Assembly (NCBI GenBank): GCA_017618935.1
Contig: JAFZTG010000205.1
Coordinates: 1-18,952 of the forward strand
Direction of reading: 5' to 3'
Source: Bacteroidales bacterium
GTDB lineage: Bacteria > Bacteroidota > Bacteroidia > Bacteroidales > UBA1715
Length of the DNA stretch: 18,952 bases
Both the position numbers and the translations under genes were made by a program. Below are positions 1 through 7,885 of this stretch, piece by piece (within the stretch, counting starts at the first letter, position 1; every line of letters begins with the position of its first letter). The notes beneath the pieces are model-generated. The model saw only the letters and a list, made by a program, of their open reading frames with translations. It made no database searches and had not been told where the DNA came from.

Positions 1-612
1 ATATCCGCGACAGACGTTTGTGGCGAGGAAACCGCAATGAGCGAATATCACACGACAATGCACATAGCAAAGGTTGCCGGTGCCGACACCGAGGAAAACA
101 AGAACCAGACGAACTTGATCTGGAATGCGTACGAAGGTATTGACTACGAGTCGTTTATCGTGATGTGCAAACATAAGGAAAACGGCAAAATCCTTGTCGA
201 CACCTTGGCCACGCTTTCGGCAAACTTCACGTCGTACACCGTTGATACGGCAATCAACAACGTGATTTCTTATTACGTCGGTGTAAAATTGCCTGAGGTG
301 GTAAATCCGAAAACACAGTTTTTGAAGGCAGAATCGGGCCCATTCTCGTTGGCAATTTCTAACATTGCTGAGGTTGAAAATGTAGATGTTGCAATAGGCA
401 ATACCATAATGTCCAATGTTGAGGTTTATTCTATCGGTCATAGGGTTTATGTAAAAAATGCTGAAGAAAAATCCATCACATTGTTTGACAATAGTGGTCG
501 TGCGTTAGAATGTCGAAAAGCAGAACAAAGTGCCGAAGAGTTCAATGTTCGATTAGCTGGAGTATATTTTGTGAAAGTTGACGGCGAATCGTTTGCGGTG
601 ATTGTACGATAA
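1..612 (+). CDS. T9SS-sorted secreted protein, 3' part only
   Basis: The reading frame is open from the first base of the window, so this is the C-terminal end of a larger protein and the ATG at 37 is probably internal. About residues 13-95 look like a fibronectin type III-like beta domain, with the pattern NLIWNAYEG, then a strand pair, then TSYTVD and a final YYVGVKL. The last 65 or so residues match a type A T9SS C-terminal sorting domain: VEVYSIGHRVYVKNAE, then SITLFDNSGRAL, then AGVYFVKVDGES and a short hydrophobic end. In this family the domain carries the protein through the outer membrane and is then removed, often with anchoring to surface polysaccharide. The function of the mature protein cannot be told because its N-terminal part lies outside the window. 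It ends 67 bases before gldF, which has its own promoter. Base composition falls sharply towards the sorting domain. Confidence 0.8.
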   Translation: MSATDVCGEETAMSEYHTTMHIAKVAGADTEENKNQTNLIWNAYEGIDYESFIVMCKHKENGKILVDTLATLSANFTSYTVDTAINNVISYYVGVKLPEVVNPKTQFLKAESGPFSLAISNIAEVENVDVAIGNTIMSNVEVYSIGHRVYVKNAEEKSITLFDNSGRALECRKAEQSAEEFNVRLAGVYFVKVDGESFAVIVR

Positions 613-653
613 AATATGTTCCAATTATTCTAACTATAAAACAAAGTAATGTT

Positions 654-661
654 TATCTTTG
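654..661 (+). promoter_or_regulatory. Bacteroidetes -7 promoter element for gldF
   Basis: TATCTTTG is an exact match to the TAnnTTTG -7 consensus used by the primary sigma factor of Bacteroidetes. It lies 18 bases before the ATG at 680. I see no good TTTG -33 box at the expected spacing. The in-frame TTG at 659 falls inside this element, which argues against its use as a start codon. Confidence 0.6.
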
Positions 662-679
662 TACAGCAAATTTTACGAG

Positions 680-1402
680 ATGATAACGCTATTTAGAAAA
701 GAGTTAGCAAGTTTTTTCAGTTCTTTAATAGGATATTTGGTTGTGATTGTCTTTTTGTTGGCAACTGGCTTGTTCCTCTTTGTCTTCGACGGAAATTTCA
801 ACATTCTCAATTCGGGCTATGCAAGCATTGACGGCTTGTTTATCATTGCTCCATGGATATTTTTGTTTTTGATTCCGGCAATCACAATGCGTTTTTTCTG
901 CGAAGAAAGTAAATCGGGAACGATAGAATTGTTGCTCACAATGCCTTTGTCGGATTTTGCCATTGTGTTCGGTAAATTCTTGGCTGGCATCGTGTTGTTG
1001 TTTTTCTCCTTGTTGCCGACAATCTTGTATTATGTGACGGTATATGCTCTCGGAAGTCCCGTCGGAAACGTCGATACTGGTGCAGTAATCGGAGCCTATA
1101 TCGGTTTGTTTTTGCTTGGTGGAATGTATTTGGCAATCGGTACGTTTTTATCTTCTCTTACTGATAATCAAATAATTGCATTTATTCTGACGGCGGCAAT
1201 CTGTTTCATTTTTTATATTGGATTTGAGTTCGTTTCCGAACTTGTTCCCGATGTTGCCTTTCTGACAAATGTAGGCATTAGCGAACATTATAATTCCATT
1301 AGCCGTGGCGTGATTGACACTCGCGACATTGTGTATTACCTCGGTTTTATTGGATTTTTCCTTTATTGTACAACACTTTCAATTGCGAAAAAAAGAAAAT
1401 AA
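680..1402 (+). CDS. gldF: ABC transporter permease GldF
   Basis: This 240-residue membrane protein has about six hydrophobic helices and the ABC-2 permease pattern of the GldF family: an N-terminal MITLFRKELASFF, then FFCEESKSGTIELLLTMPLS in the loop after helix two. In Flavobacterium johnsoniae GldF and GldG work with the ATPase GldA in an ABC transporter needed for gliding; the substrate is unknown. The length fits the family (about 240). The frame can be extended to a TTG at 659, but that codon sits in the promoter, so the ATG at 680 is chosen. gldG begins two bases after the stop, so the two are surely co-transcribed. No gldA ATPase gene is in the window, which is usual because gldA is often elsewhere. 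Gliding itself cannot be inferred from gldFG alone. Confidence 0.85.
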   Translation: MITLFRKELASFFSSLIGYLVVIVFLLATGLFLFVFDGNFNILNSGYASIDGLFIIAPWIFLFLIPAITMRFFCEESKSGTIELLLTMPLSDFAIVFGKFLAGIVLLFFSLLPTILYYVTVYALGSPVGNVDTGAVIGAYIGLFLLGGMYLAIGTFLSSLTDNQIIAFILTAAICFIFYIGFEFVSELVPDVAFLTNVGISEHYNSISRGVIDTRDIVYYLGFIGFFLYCTTLSIAKKRK

Positions 1403-1404
1403 TT

Positions 1405-3144
1405 ATGACGAAATCATCTCTTTCCATAGTAAAAAATGTCGCAATTGCAGTTGGTGTACTTATGTTGATACTCTTCCTGAGTAGCCTTGTACACAAACGG
1501 TTCGACGTGACCGAGGAAAAACGTTTCACCTTGACCGAAGCGACACAAGATTGTCTTGAAAATTTAACCGATACGATTCGTGTAACGTGCTATCTGACTG
1601 GCGATTTGCCACTGTCATTCGTAAAAATGGAACGTGAGGTTTCCGATATGTTGCAAGAATTTCAGCAAAAAGCGGGAAAATCGAATTTTATGGTGAAATT
1701 TATTGACCCTCAGTCAATTGGTGACAAAAAGAATTTTAAACATACCATTTCTCGTCTGAATAAGGATTATGGTCTTGCTCCCTATACTATTCAAGAAGAA
1801 GACGAAAATGGTAAAATCACTCAGCGATTTATCATTCCTGGCTTGATTGTCTCAACATCGCAAAAATTTGTGACTGTCAATATGTTGAGCAACACGATGG
1901 GGAATTCTCCCGAAGAACAAATCAACGAAGCATTACAAAACTTTGAATATCAATGTATAAAGGCCATTAAACAACTGACGGCAACTGAACGGAAAAACAT
2001 TGCATTTTTGACCGAACAAGATGAGATTCCGCTTCTTTATTCCTACAACGCGACGGTTGCTCTCCTTGATTTGTATAATGTTGACAGGGTTTCCACGCAA
2101 CAATTGCTTGATTCCATCCAAAAATACGATGCGTTGATTATTGCAGAACCAACGAAACCGTTTACAGAACAGGATAAGGCTGTGATAGACCAATATCTTA
2201 TGTTCAACGGAAATGTGTTTTTCTTGTCCGATAACATTACGGTGAGTATGGATTCGTTGAAAAAAAGTGCTGTAACCTACGCATTTCCCAAGGACTTGAA
2301 TATTTCCGACTTGCTGTTTAATTGGGGCGTTCGTATAAACAACACCATTTTGCTTGACAATCAATGTGCGAAAATTCCGATGAATACAGCTGCATTTGGC
2401 GAACAACCACGTTTTACGCCTATTCCGTGGTATTATTTCCCATTGTTCCGTCCGCACGATTCGCATTTGATTACCAAAAATATTGACGTTGTAAAGTCTG
2501 AATTTGCAAGTTCCATCGATACTATTGAGGGAAATTGCAATTTGCAGAAAACTGTTTTGATGACTTCGTCGGCATACGCTCGAGTGTTGGCAACGCCTAA
2601 TATGGTGGGGTTCAATGTCTTGCAAAACACGCCGAACAAGGAGTTTTTCAATAAATACTTCGTTCCGACTGCCGTTCTTATGGAAGGACAATGCAAATCA
2701 TTGTATCAATCACGCAAATCACCGTTGGTGGGCAGTACGCTGGAAATACCCGATTCATTTGTACGAAAGGAAGAGTCGGAACAAAATAGGATCATCGTGG
2801 TTTCCGATGGCGACATTATTCGCAATGAAATAGAAGTGACAAATGGTGACACGGTTCCCAAACCGCTGTATTTCTATAAATATTTCTCGTTCGACAAACG
2901 AATGTACACGGGTAACCTTGATTTCTTTGTCAATGCGGTTAGTTACCTTTGTGGAGACTCTGATTTGTTGTCAATTCGGGCACGCGAAATCAAAATTCGA
3001 TTGCTCAATAAAAGTAAACTCGTCGAAGAAAAACTCTTGTGGCAACTGCTTAACGTGGTTGGTCCTATTGTAATCGTTTCTTTGATTGGAATAATTCTTT
3101 TCTATATACGTAAACGAAAATATTCAAAGCACTATGTTGGCTAA
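1405..3144 (+). CDS. gldG: Gliding-associated ABC transporter auxiliary protein GldG
   Basis: The protein has 579 residues from the ATG at 1405. A longer frame back to a TTG at 1366 would overlap gldF and lacks support. Residues about 9-29 form a membrane anchor, followed by a motif typical of the family, [15 protein letters not shown] (about 33-47). The long middle part is a periplasmic region of the ABC_transp_aux type. A second membrane helix lies near the C-terminus ([20 protein letters not shown]), ending in a basic tail [11 protein letters not shown]. Both ends are therefore anchored in the inner membrane with the bulk in the periplasm. It is the partner of GldF. The last 11 bases overlap the start of hisF, so translation of the two is probably coupled. 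Family assignment is firm, substrate unknown. Confidence 0.85.
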   Translation: MTKSSLSIVKNVAIAVGVLMLILFLSSLVHKRFDVTEEKRFTLTEATQDCLENLTDTIRVTCYLTGDLPLSFVKMEREVSDMLQEFQQKAGKSNFMVKFIDPQSIGDKKNFKHTISRLNKDYGLAPYTIQEEDENGKITQRFIIPGLIVSTSQKFVTVNMLSNTMGNSPEEQINEALQNFEYQCIKAIKQLTATERKNIAFLTEQDEIPLLYSYNATVALLDLYNVDRVSTQQLLDSIQKYDALIIAEPTKPFTEQDKAVIDQYLMFNGNVFFLSDNITVSMDSLKKSAVTYAFPKDLNISDLLFNWGVRINNTILLDNQCAKIPMNTAAFGEQPRFTPIPWYYFPLFRPHDSHLITKNIDVVKSEFASSIDTIEGNCNLQKTVLMTSSAYARVLATPNMVGFNVLQNTPNKEFFNKYFVPTAVLMEGQCKSLYQSRKSPLVGSTLEIPDSFVRKEESEQNRIIVVSDGDIIRNEIEVTNGDTVPKPLYFYKYFSFDKRMYTGNLDFFVNAVSYLCGDSDLLSIRAREIKIRLLNKSKLVEEKLLWQLLNVVGPIVIVSLIGIILFYIRKRKYSKHYVG

Positions 3145-3886
3145 ACGAATCATACCCTGTCTTGACATAAAAGACGGCAGAACGGTAAAAGGTGTCAATT
3201 TTCTGGGACTTCGCGATGCCGGCGACCCGGTGGAATTGGGGGCGATGTATGCCGAACAAGGTGCCGATGAGTTGACGTTTCTTGATATTACTGCCACAAT
3301 TGAAGGAAGAGATACGTTTGCCGCATTGGTGAAAAAAATAGCCTTGCATTTGAATATTCCGTTTACCGTGGGTGGTGGCATAAAATCGGTGCACGACGTG
3401 GGTGTGCTGCTTGCTGCCGGAGCTGATAAAATTTCGATAAATTCGGCAGCCGTGTATAATCCCGCTTTGATAACGGAACTTGCCAAAGAGTTTGGCTCTC
3501 AGTGTATTGTAGTTGCGATTGACACAAAATTGCATGGTGACACGTGGATGGTTTACACGCACGGAGGTCACCAATCTACCGAAATAAAGACATTGGACTG
3601 GGTTCGCGAAGTGTATGATCGAGGTGCGGGTGAAATTCTGCTTACGTCGATGAATCACGACGGAACCAAGGGAGGCTTTGCTAACGAAATAACTCGTCAA
3701 GTTTCCGAAATGGTTGACATTCCTGTAATTGCATCTGGCGGTGCAGGAACAATGGAACATTTCAAAGATGTGTTTACCCAAGGAAAAGCGGATGCTGCTC
3801 TCGCTGCAAGCATATTCCATTTTAAGGAAATCGCCATTCCTGAGTTAAAAAATTATTTACGACAACAAAATATACCTGTGAGATAA
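3134..3886 (+). CDS. hisF: Imidazole glycerol phosphate synthase cyclase subunit HisF
   Basis: HisF forms, with the glutaminase HisH, the enzyme that closes the imidazole ring and releases AICAR in histidine biosynthesis (cytoplasm). The 250-residue length is normal. The start [20 protein letters not shown] carries catalytic Asp11, and Asp130 in IVVAID is the second catalytic acid. The phosphate-binding loops VGGGI (79-83) and SGGAG near residue 196 are intact. No residue appears missing. It overlaps gldG by 11 bases and its TAA shares one base with the ATG of hisIE, so hisF and hisIE are translationally coupled. The other histidine genes (hisG, D, C, B, H, A) are not in the window; in many Bacteroidales they form one block that ends in hisF-hisI, so this pair may be a detached tail of that operon. 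Confidence 0.97.
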   Translation: MLAKRIIPCLDIKDGRTVKGVNFLGLRDAGDPVELGAMYAEQGADELTFLDITATIEGRDTFAALVKKIALHLNIPFTVGGGIKSVHDVGVLLAAGADKISINSAAVYNPALITELAKEFGSQCIVVAIDTKLHGDTWMVYTHGGHQSTEIKTLDWVREVYDRGAGEILLTSMNHDGTKGGFANEITRQVSEMVDIPVIASGGAGTMEHFKDVFTQGKADAALAASIFHFKEIAIPELKNYLRQQNIPVR

Positions 3887-4479
3887 TGGAATTGAATTTC
3901 GCAAAATATGCCGACGGCTTGATACCAGCCATTGTTCAGGATGCCGACACTCGTGTGGTGCTTATGCTCGGCTTTATGAACAAAGAAGCGTTTGACAAAA
4001 CGATGGCAACAAAAAAAGTGACCTTTTATAGTCGCTCACGGCAAACACTCTGGACAAAAGGCGAAACGTCGGGAAATTTTTTGAATCTTGTTGACATAAA
4101 GATTGACTGCGATAACGACACGCTTCTGGTTAAGGCACACCCCATAGGACCGACGTGCCACAAAGGAACCGACACGTGTTGGGCTGAAGATAATAAAGGT
4201 ATTTCATTGTCGGTTTTGCAAGAAAAGATTGCTCGCGAACTGCAAGAATTACCGTCAGATTCCGATTTGACAAAATTACTCAATAAAGGTGGCGCCAACA
4301 AGCTTGCACAGGAAGTTGGCGAAAATGCGTTGGAAACGATTATTCAGGTTACCAACGGTTCGCAAGAAAAACTGACTGAGAAATCTGCCGATTTGTTGTT
4401 CCATTTGCTCGCACTACTTGCAAAACAGAACGTTTCCGTAGAAACTGTCTTGGAACAAGTTAATCAACGTATAAAGTAA
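3886..4479 (+). CDS. hisI: HisIE fusion: phosphoribosyl-AMP cyclohydrolase / phosphoribosyl-ATP pyrophosphatase (HisE half degenerate)
   Basis: The 197-residue protein has the normal two-domain layout for steps two and three of histidine biosynthesis. The HisI domain (about 1-112) looks complete: SRSRQTLWTKGETSGN (49-64), the metal-binding Asp cluster D74-D76-D78, and the zinc cysteines C91 and C98 in CHKGTDTC. The HisE domain (about 118-197) is recognisable from LTKLLNKGGANKLAQEVGE and SADLLFHLLALL. It departs from the family at important places. The usual GEExxE reads GENALE, with Asn147 in place of Glu. The ExxD before LLYHL reads KSAD, with Lys166 in place of Glu. The SYT motif at the domain start reads DLT. 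These acids bind the catalytic metal in HisE/MazG folds, so the pyrophosphatase may be weak or dead. pepD follows after 10 bases. Confidence 0.9.
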   Translation: MELNFAKYADGLIPAIVQDADTRVVLMLGFMNKEAFDKTMATKKVTFYSRSRQTLWTKGETSGNFLNLVDIKIDCDNDTLLVKAHPIGPTCHKGTDTCWAEDNKGISLSVLQEKIARELQELPSDSDLTKLLNKGGANKLAQEVGENALETIIQVTNGSQEKLTEKSADLLFHLLALLAKQNVSVETVLEQVNQRIK

Positions 4480-4489
4480 AATAGCACGT

Positions 4490-5938
4490 ATGTCAGAAAT
4501 AGCACAACTTCAACCCGAAGCCGTTTGGCGTATATTTGACGAGGTTTGTAGTATTCCCCGTCCATCGAAACATGAAGAAAAAATTTCTCAATATCTTATT
4601 GATTTTGCAGAAAAAAGAAATCTGAAATGTAAACGTGATTCAATCGGAAACATTCTCATTGAAAAACCTGCGACAAAAGGTTGTGAAAACAAGGACCCCG
4701 TGGTTTTGCAAGCACATATGGATATGGTTCCTCAAAAAAGAACCGATAAAAATCACAATTTCCTCACAGACCCGATAGAAGCATTTGTTGATGGAAATTT
4801 CGTACGTGCCAATGGTACTACGCTGGGTGCCGACAATGGCATAGGATTGTCGATGATTCTTGCCGTGCTTGAATCTGTAGATATTGCTCACGGACCATTA
4901 CAGGCTCTGTTTACGATTGATGAAGAAACGGGAATGACTGGCGCATTTGGTATACAACCATCTGATATTAAGGCAAATAAACTCTTAAATTTGGATACCG
5001 AAAACGAAAATGAAATCACCATTGGCTGTGCAGGCGGTCTTGATGCAAATTTTACGTTTGACCTGGAATACAGTGAGATAAGCGAACATTCCACAATATA
5101 TACCATTTCGTTATCGGGTTTGACAGGTGGTCATTCTGGATTTGAAATCATTCTTCACAGAGCGAATGCAAATAAAGTTCTCTGCGAGTTTTTATACGCC
5201 GTGATGGAGAAGACCGATATGCGTCTTATTTCGTTCAATGGTGGTAATATGCGAAATGCGATTCCTCGCGAGGCGACGGCGGTAATAGCCATAAACCATT
5301 CGTTTGTGAACGTGTTTCATAAAATGTTTGAGCGATTTGTCGAAGAAAAACAATCACAATTTTATCAAACTGACCCTCATTTTTCGTGCATTACAGCAGA
5401 AACAATAGGTGAGACAAAGGCAATTTCTCAAGAACAGACGGCAGGTATTATTCGTGCAATCGTTAATTGTCCGAATGGTCCTGTGAAATACGAAAATCAT
5501 AATTGTAAGGTGTTGCATACGTCAACAAACCTTTCGTTTGTCACGACAAAAGATAATGTACTTACCGTCGGATGCTTGTTGCGAAGCGTCGATAGCAATA
5601 GTAAGCATCAGTTGGCGAATGCTCAAAAAGCGATATTTGAATTATATGGTGCAAAATCGTCATTTACAGGCGAATATCCAGGTTGGAAACCCGTATGGGA
5701 GTCAAAACTGTTGCAGACGGTGAAACAATCGTGCGAAAAAGTGTTTGAACAAGAAACGAATGTCGTGGTTGTTCATGCAGGATTGGAATGTGGCATATTT
5801 GTCGATAAAATGCCGCAAATGGAAGCCGTTTCTTTTGGGCCCAACATCAGAGGTCCGCATTCACCAAACGAAGTGGTTGAAATCGCTTCGGTGGCAAAGA
5901 CGTGGGAGGCACTCAAAGACGTACTTGGGAATTTGTGA
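4490..5938 (+). CDS. pepD: Aminoacyl-histidine dipeptidase PepD (peptidase family M20C)
   Basis: This 482-residue cytoplasmic metallopeptidase hydrolyses dipeptides such as Xaa-His; family length is about 480-490. The di-zinc site is visible: HMDMV with His76 and catalytic Asp78, GADNGIG with bridging Asp115, DEETGM with Glu145/Glu146, NLDTE with Asp169, and a C-terminal His near 457 in GPNIRGPHSPNE. The family N-terminus, WRIFDEVCSIPRPSKHEEKIS, is also present. The middle part, with GGHSG at about 215, is the lid/dimerisation domain. It starts 10 bases after hisIE and has no promoter of its own that I can see, so it is likely the last gene of the gldFG-hisF-hisIE transcript. Supply of histidine from peptides beside de novo histidine genes makes loose metabolic sense, but that link is inference. 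Confidence 0.95.
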   Translation: MSEIAQLQPEAVWRIFDEVCSIPRPSKHEEKISQYLIDFAEKRNLKCKRDSIGNILIEKPATKGCENKDPVVLQAHMDMVPQKRTDKNHNFLTDPIEAFVDGNFVRANGTTLGADNGIGLSMILAVLESVDIAHGPLQALFTIDEETGMTGAFGIQPSDIKANKLLNLDTENENEITIGCAGGLDANFTFDLEYSEISEHSTIYTISLSGLTGGHSGFEIILHRANANKVLCEFLYAVMEKTDMRLISFNGGNMRNAIPREATAVIAINHSFVNVFHKMFERFVEEKQSQFYQTDPHFSCITAETIGETKAISQEQTAGIIRAIVNCPNGPVKYENHNCKVLHTSTNLSFVTTKDNVLTVGCLLRSVDSNSKHQLANAQKAIFELYGAKSSFTGEYPGWKPVWESKLLQTVKQSCEKVFEQETNVVVVHAGLECGIFVDKMPQMEAVSFGPNIRGPHSPNEVVEIASVAKTWEALKDVLGNL

Positions 5939-5957
5939 AATATAATATTTATCTTTG
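5925..5957 (+). promoter_or_regulatory. Promoter for fabI
   Basis: The -7 element TATCTTTG is at 5950-5957, 18 bases before the fabI ATG. A TTG at 5925-5927 lies 22 bases upstream and is a possible -33 box; a TTTG at 5932-5935 is too close. The upstream part lies inside the last codons of pepD. Confidence 0.6.
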
Positions 5958-5975
5958 CACGATTTTTAATCAAGA

Positions 5976-6824
5976 ATGGATACGACTGAGTCAAAACATA
6001 TTTTATCAGGCAAAAAAGGTATCATTTTCGGAGTTTTTAACGAGAAATCTCTTGCGTGGGCGGTTGCCAAACACTGTGTTGACGAAGGTGCAAACATTGT
6101 CATTACAAACACAAAAGCTGCCGCGAAACTCGGTTCCTCCGAAAAATTGGCTGCATCCGTCAATATGCCGTTTATTCCTTGTGATGCGACGAATGAAGCC
6201 GATTTGGAACACTTGTTGCTCGAATCGCAAAAAATATTGGGCGGTCAAATAGATTTCATACTCCATTCTGTCGCTCAGTCTTTAAACTTGCGCCGTCGAA
6301 AATCATACGAAAATCTTTGTTATTCGTATTATCAAAAAACATTGGATATTTCGGCACTGTCGTTCCATAAACTGCTTCAGACCGCTCATCGTCTCAATGC
6401 TTTGGAAACGGGTGCTTCGGTATTGACTATTACGTATATAGCATCGGAACGAAGTATGGCAGGGTACAATGATATGTCGGATGCAAAAGCCCTCTTGGAA
6501 TCCATCGTTCGGAACTTTGGTCGTATTCTCGGTGAACAGAAACAAATCCGTGTCAATGCAATTTCACAGTCGCCAGTACCGACAAAAGCGGGGAGTCATT
6601 GGAACGAAGAATCCTACTTTTTCTCATACTCAAACCAACTTGCGCCCTTGGGAAATGCAACTGCCGACGACCTTGCCGACGTGTGCGTGATGATGTTTTC
6701 CGATTACACCAAACGGGTAACTATGCAGACAATATATAATGACGGAGGTTTCTCAAAAACATTGCTCACTCCGTCGTTCATTAATAGTTTCCGAAAATCA
6801 GTTGATACAGAAGACACAAAATAA
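5976..6824 (+). CDS. fabI: Enoyl-[acyl-carrier-protein] reductase FabI
   Basis: FabI carries out the last reduction in each cycle of type II fatty-acid synthesis in the cytoplasm. The 282-residue protein is a short-chain dehydrogenase fold with the FabI-type nucleotide region GKKGIIFGVFNEKSLAWAVA (12-31). The active-site residues align with E. coli FabI at a constant offset of eight: Tyr154 (Y146), Tyr164 (Y156), Met167 (M159) and Lys171 (K163). NAISQSPVPTKAG and NDGGFS near the end are also typical. In the stretch HSVAQS, Ala100 occupies the position of E. coli Gly93, whereas the Bacteroidetes FabI form I recall has Gly (HSIGMS). The gene stands alone: it has its own promoter before it and a strong hairpin terminator directly after the stop. 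Confidence 0.95.
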   Translation: MDTTESKHILSGKKGIIFGVFNEKSLAWAVAKHCVDEGANIVITNTKAAAKLGSSEKLAASVNMPFIPCDATNEADLEHLLLESQKILGGQIDFILHSVAQSLNLRRRKSYENLCYSYYQKTLDISALSFHKLLQTAHRLNALETGASVLTITYIASERSMAGYNDMSDAKALLESIVRNFGRILGEQKQIRVNAISQSPVPTKAGSHWNEESYFFSYSNQLAPLGNATADDLADVCVMMFSDYTKRVTMQTIYNDGGFSKTLLTPSFINSFRKSVDTEDTK

Positions 6825-6858
6825 AAAATCCTTCCTCGCAATGCGAAGAAGGATTTTT
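6824..6858. terminator. Bidirectional intrinsic terminator between fabI and the convergent membrane-protein gene
   Basis: AAAAATCCTTC (6824-6834) pairs with GAAGGATTTTT (6848-6858). Inside it, after one C-A mismatch, TCGC (6836-6839) pairs with GCGA (6843-6846) around an AAT loop. The plus strand continues with a T-rich run (TTTTTCTTTTT) and the minus strand also ends in T-rich sequence, so the hairpin can stop both the fabI transcript and the minus-strand transcript ending at 6879. Confidence 0.85.
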
Positions 6859-6878
6859 CTTTTTACACGTTAAGATTG

Positions 6879-7736
6879 TTATTCCTCAACTGCCTCTTCT
6901 ACTGTTTCTTCAACGTCTTCAACAGTTGATTCCACTGCGTCTTTTGCAGTTTCTGCAGCTTCTTCAAGTGCAGATTGACCTTCTTCCGTAACTTCAGCAG
7001 GAGTTTCTGCAACTTCTTTTTCGTGACGTTTCAAGCAAGTCTTGCACAAACGTTCCTTACCAGCTTGTTCAGCTTCTTGTGTTGTTGTTTGATGCAATTC
7101 CTCTGATTGATTCAAATGTTGACAATCTTCATAAATATGGAATACTTTTCCTCCTTCTGTCCAGAATACTGTTGAGGTAGCTTCTTCCATTTTCAAGATT
7201 TCTTGTTGTTCTTCCGTTGAGTATGGATTATAGTCATAACTGCTAAATCCGGCAATCAACATTGCAACAACGGCAACGATAGTTCCGACTGTTTTTGTCT
7301 TTTGGTCAGCGTTTTTGTTAGTAAGCAACAAAATAATGAAAGGAATGAATGCGACAGCAGCCATAATCACGCCCAAGTTGTTCCACAGCCAGAATGTGAG
7401 GGCATTCTTTTCGGAAGCTGGGTGAATGTGGTTTGCTTTCTTCCACAACAATGAACCTGCAATGACGCAAATAAGGTCAATTACCAAGAAAACGATGAGA
7501 GCAGTGAATGGAGCCATTCCCATAAACAATGTTGCTTCTTCGTCTTCTGCAGGAGCAGGGATGAAACTTGCCTTGATTGCAAGAAATTCAGCTACAAGAG
7601 CTACAATCCAGAGTACTACCGATCCAATACGAAGACCAACTGTTGACTGGGCAATTTGTTGTGCCGCTACGCCTTTGCTACTTGCTGTTTTCGCAGCATC
7701 ACTCGTAATGATTTTGTGTTCTTTTTTTTCTGCCAT
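6879..7736 (-). CDS. Four-helix membrane protein with C-terminal Cys/His metal-binding motif
   Basis: No named family is recognised for the whole protein. The 285 residues contain a polar N-terminus, four predicted membrane helices (about 36-56, 73-97, 118-138, 148-165), then a soluble C-terminal part. Residues about 189-234 hold the pattern VFHxxxxCxxL ... GKERLCKTC, with His200, Cys205, Cys231 and Cys234. This resembles the small Ada-like zinc-binding modules found at the ends of many bacterial membrane and secreted proteins (YHxxxCxxL ... CxxC). The last 45 residues are almost all Glu, Ala, Val and Thr and look like an acidic amphipathic helix or disordered tail. With an even number of helices both ends lie on the same side of the membrane. 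It is a single-gene unit between a shared terminator and a divergent promoter region. Function unknown. Confidence 0.75.
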   Translation of the reverse strand: MAEKKEHKIITSDAAKTASSKGVAAQQIAQSTVGLRIGSVVLWIVALVAEFLAIKASFIPAPAEDEEATLFMGMAPFTALIVFLVIDLICVIAGSLLWKKANHIHPASEKNALTFWLWNNLGVIMAAVAFIPFIILLLTNKNADQKTKTVGTIVAVVAMLIAGFSSYDYNPYSTEEQQEILKMEEATSTVFWTEGGKVFHIYEDCQHLNQSEELHQTTTQEAEQAGKERLCKTCLKRHEKEVAETPAEVTEEGQSALEEAAETAKDAVESTVEDVEETVEEAVEE

Positions 7737-7785
7737 AGATTTTACGTTTTATGCACGAAACAAAGCCCGTGCGTGATTAATAAAT

Positions 7786-7800
7786 TTTACATCGTGTAAA
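7786..7800. promoter_or_regulatory. Perfect palindrome, possible operator
   Basis: TTTACA-TCG-TGTAAA is a perfect 6-3-6 inverted repeat in the 149-base divergent region. It overlaps the predicted -7 box and start point of the minus-strand gene at 7736, which is where a repressor would bind. No second copy was noticed in the window, and a chance AT-rich palindrome cannot be excluded. Confidence 0.3.
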
Positions 7801-7827
7801 TGTACAATTCTTTTCTTTTTATGCAAA
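7797..7827 (-). promoter_or_regulatory. Probable promoter for the minus-strand gene starting at 7736
   Basis: Read on the minus strand, a TTTG -33 box (7827-7824) is followed after 19 bases by TACATTTA (7804-7797), one base away from the TAnnTTTG consensus. The leader would be about 55 bases long and includes a GCACG/CGTGC inverted repeat (7753-7772). Confidence 0.45.
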
Positions 7828-7841
7828 TACAAAATCATTTT

Positions 7842-7871
7842 TTTGTTATTACCTAAAACTAATTATCTTTG
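7842..7871 (+). promoter_or_regulatory. Promoter for the LRR protein and mnmD
   Basis: This is one of the most complete promoters in the window: TTTG at 7842-7845, an 18-base spacer, and TATCTTTG at 7864-7871, 14 bases before the ATG at 7886. Both boxes match the Bacteroidetes consensus. Confidence 0.7.
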
Positions 7872-7885
7872 AAAAAACTTTTTCG

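Noticed and set aside
1933..2691. Long minus-strand open frame (252 codons) inside gldG
   Set aside because: It lies fully opposite a well-supported gene, its product is rich in unlikely Arg/Cys/His/Asn stretches and resembles no family; it mirrors codon bias of gldG.
654..3144. A full gliding motility or type IX secretion locus
   Set aside because: Only gldF, gldG and one cargo fragment are present; no gldA, gldK-N, sprA or por genes are in the window, so gliding cannot be claimed.
3065..3820. Long minus-strand open frame (251 codons) opposite hisF
   Set aside because: hisF is certain and this frame has no recognisable domain, no promoter and no start context; a shadow frame.
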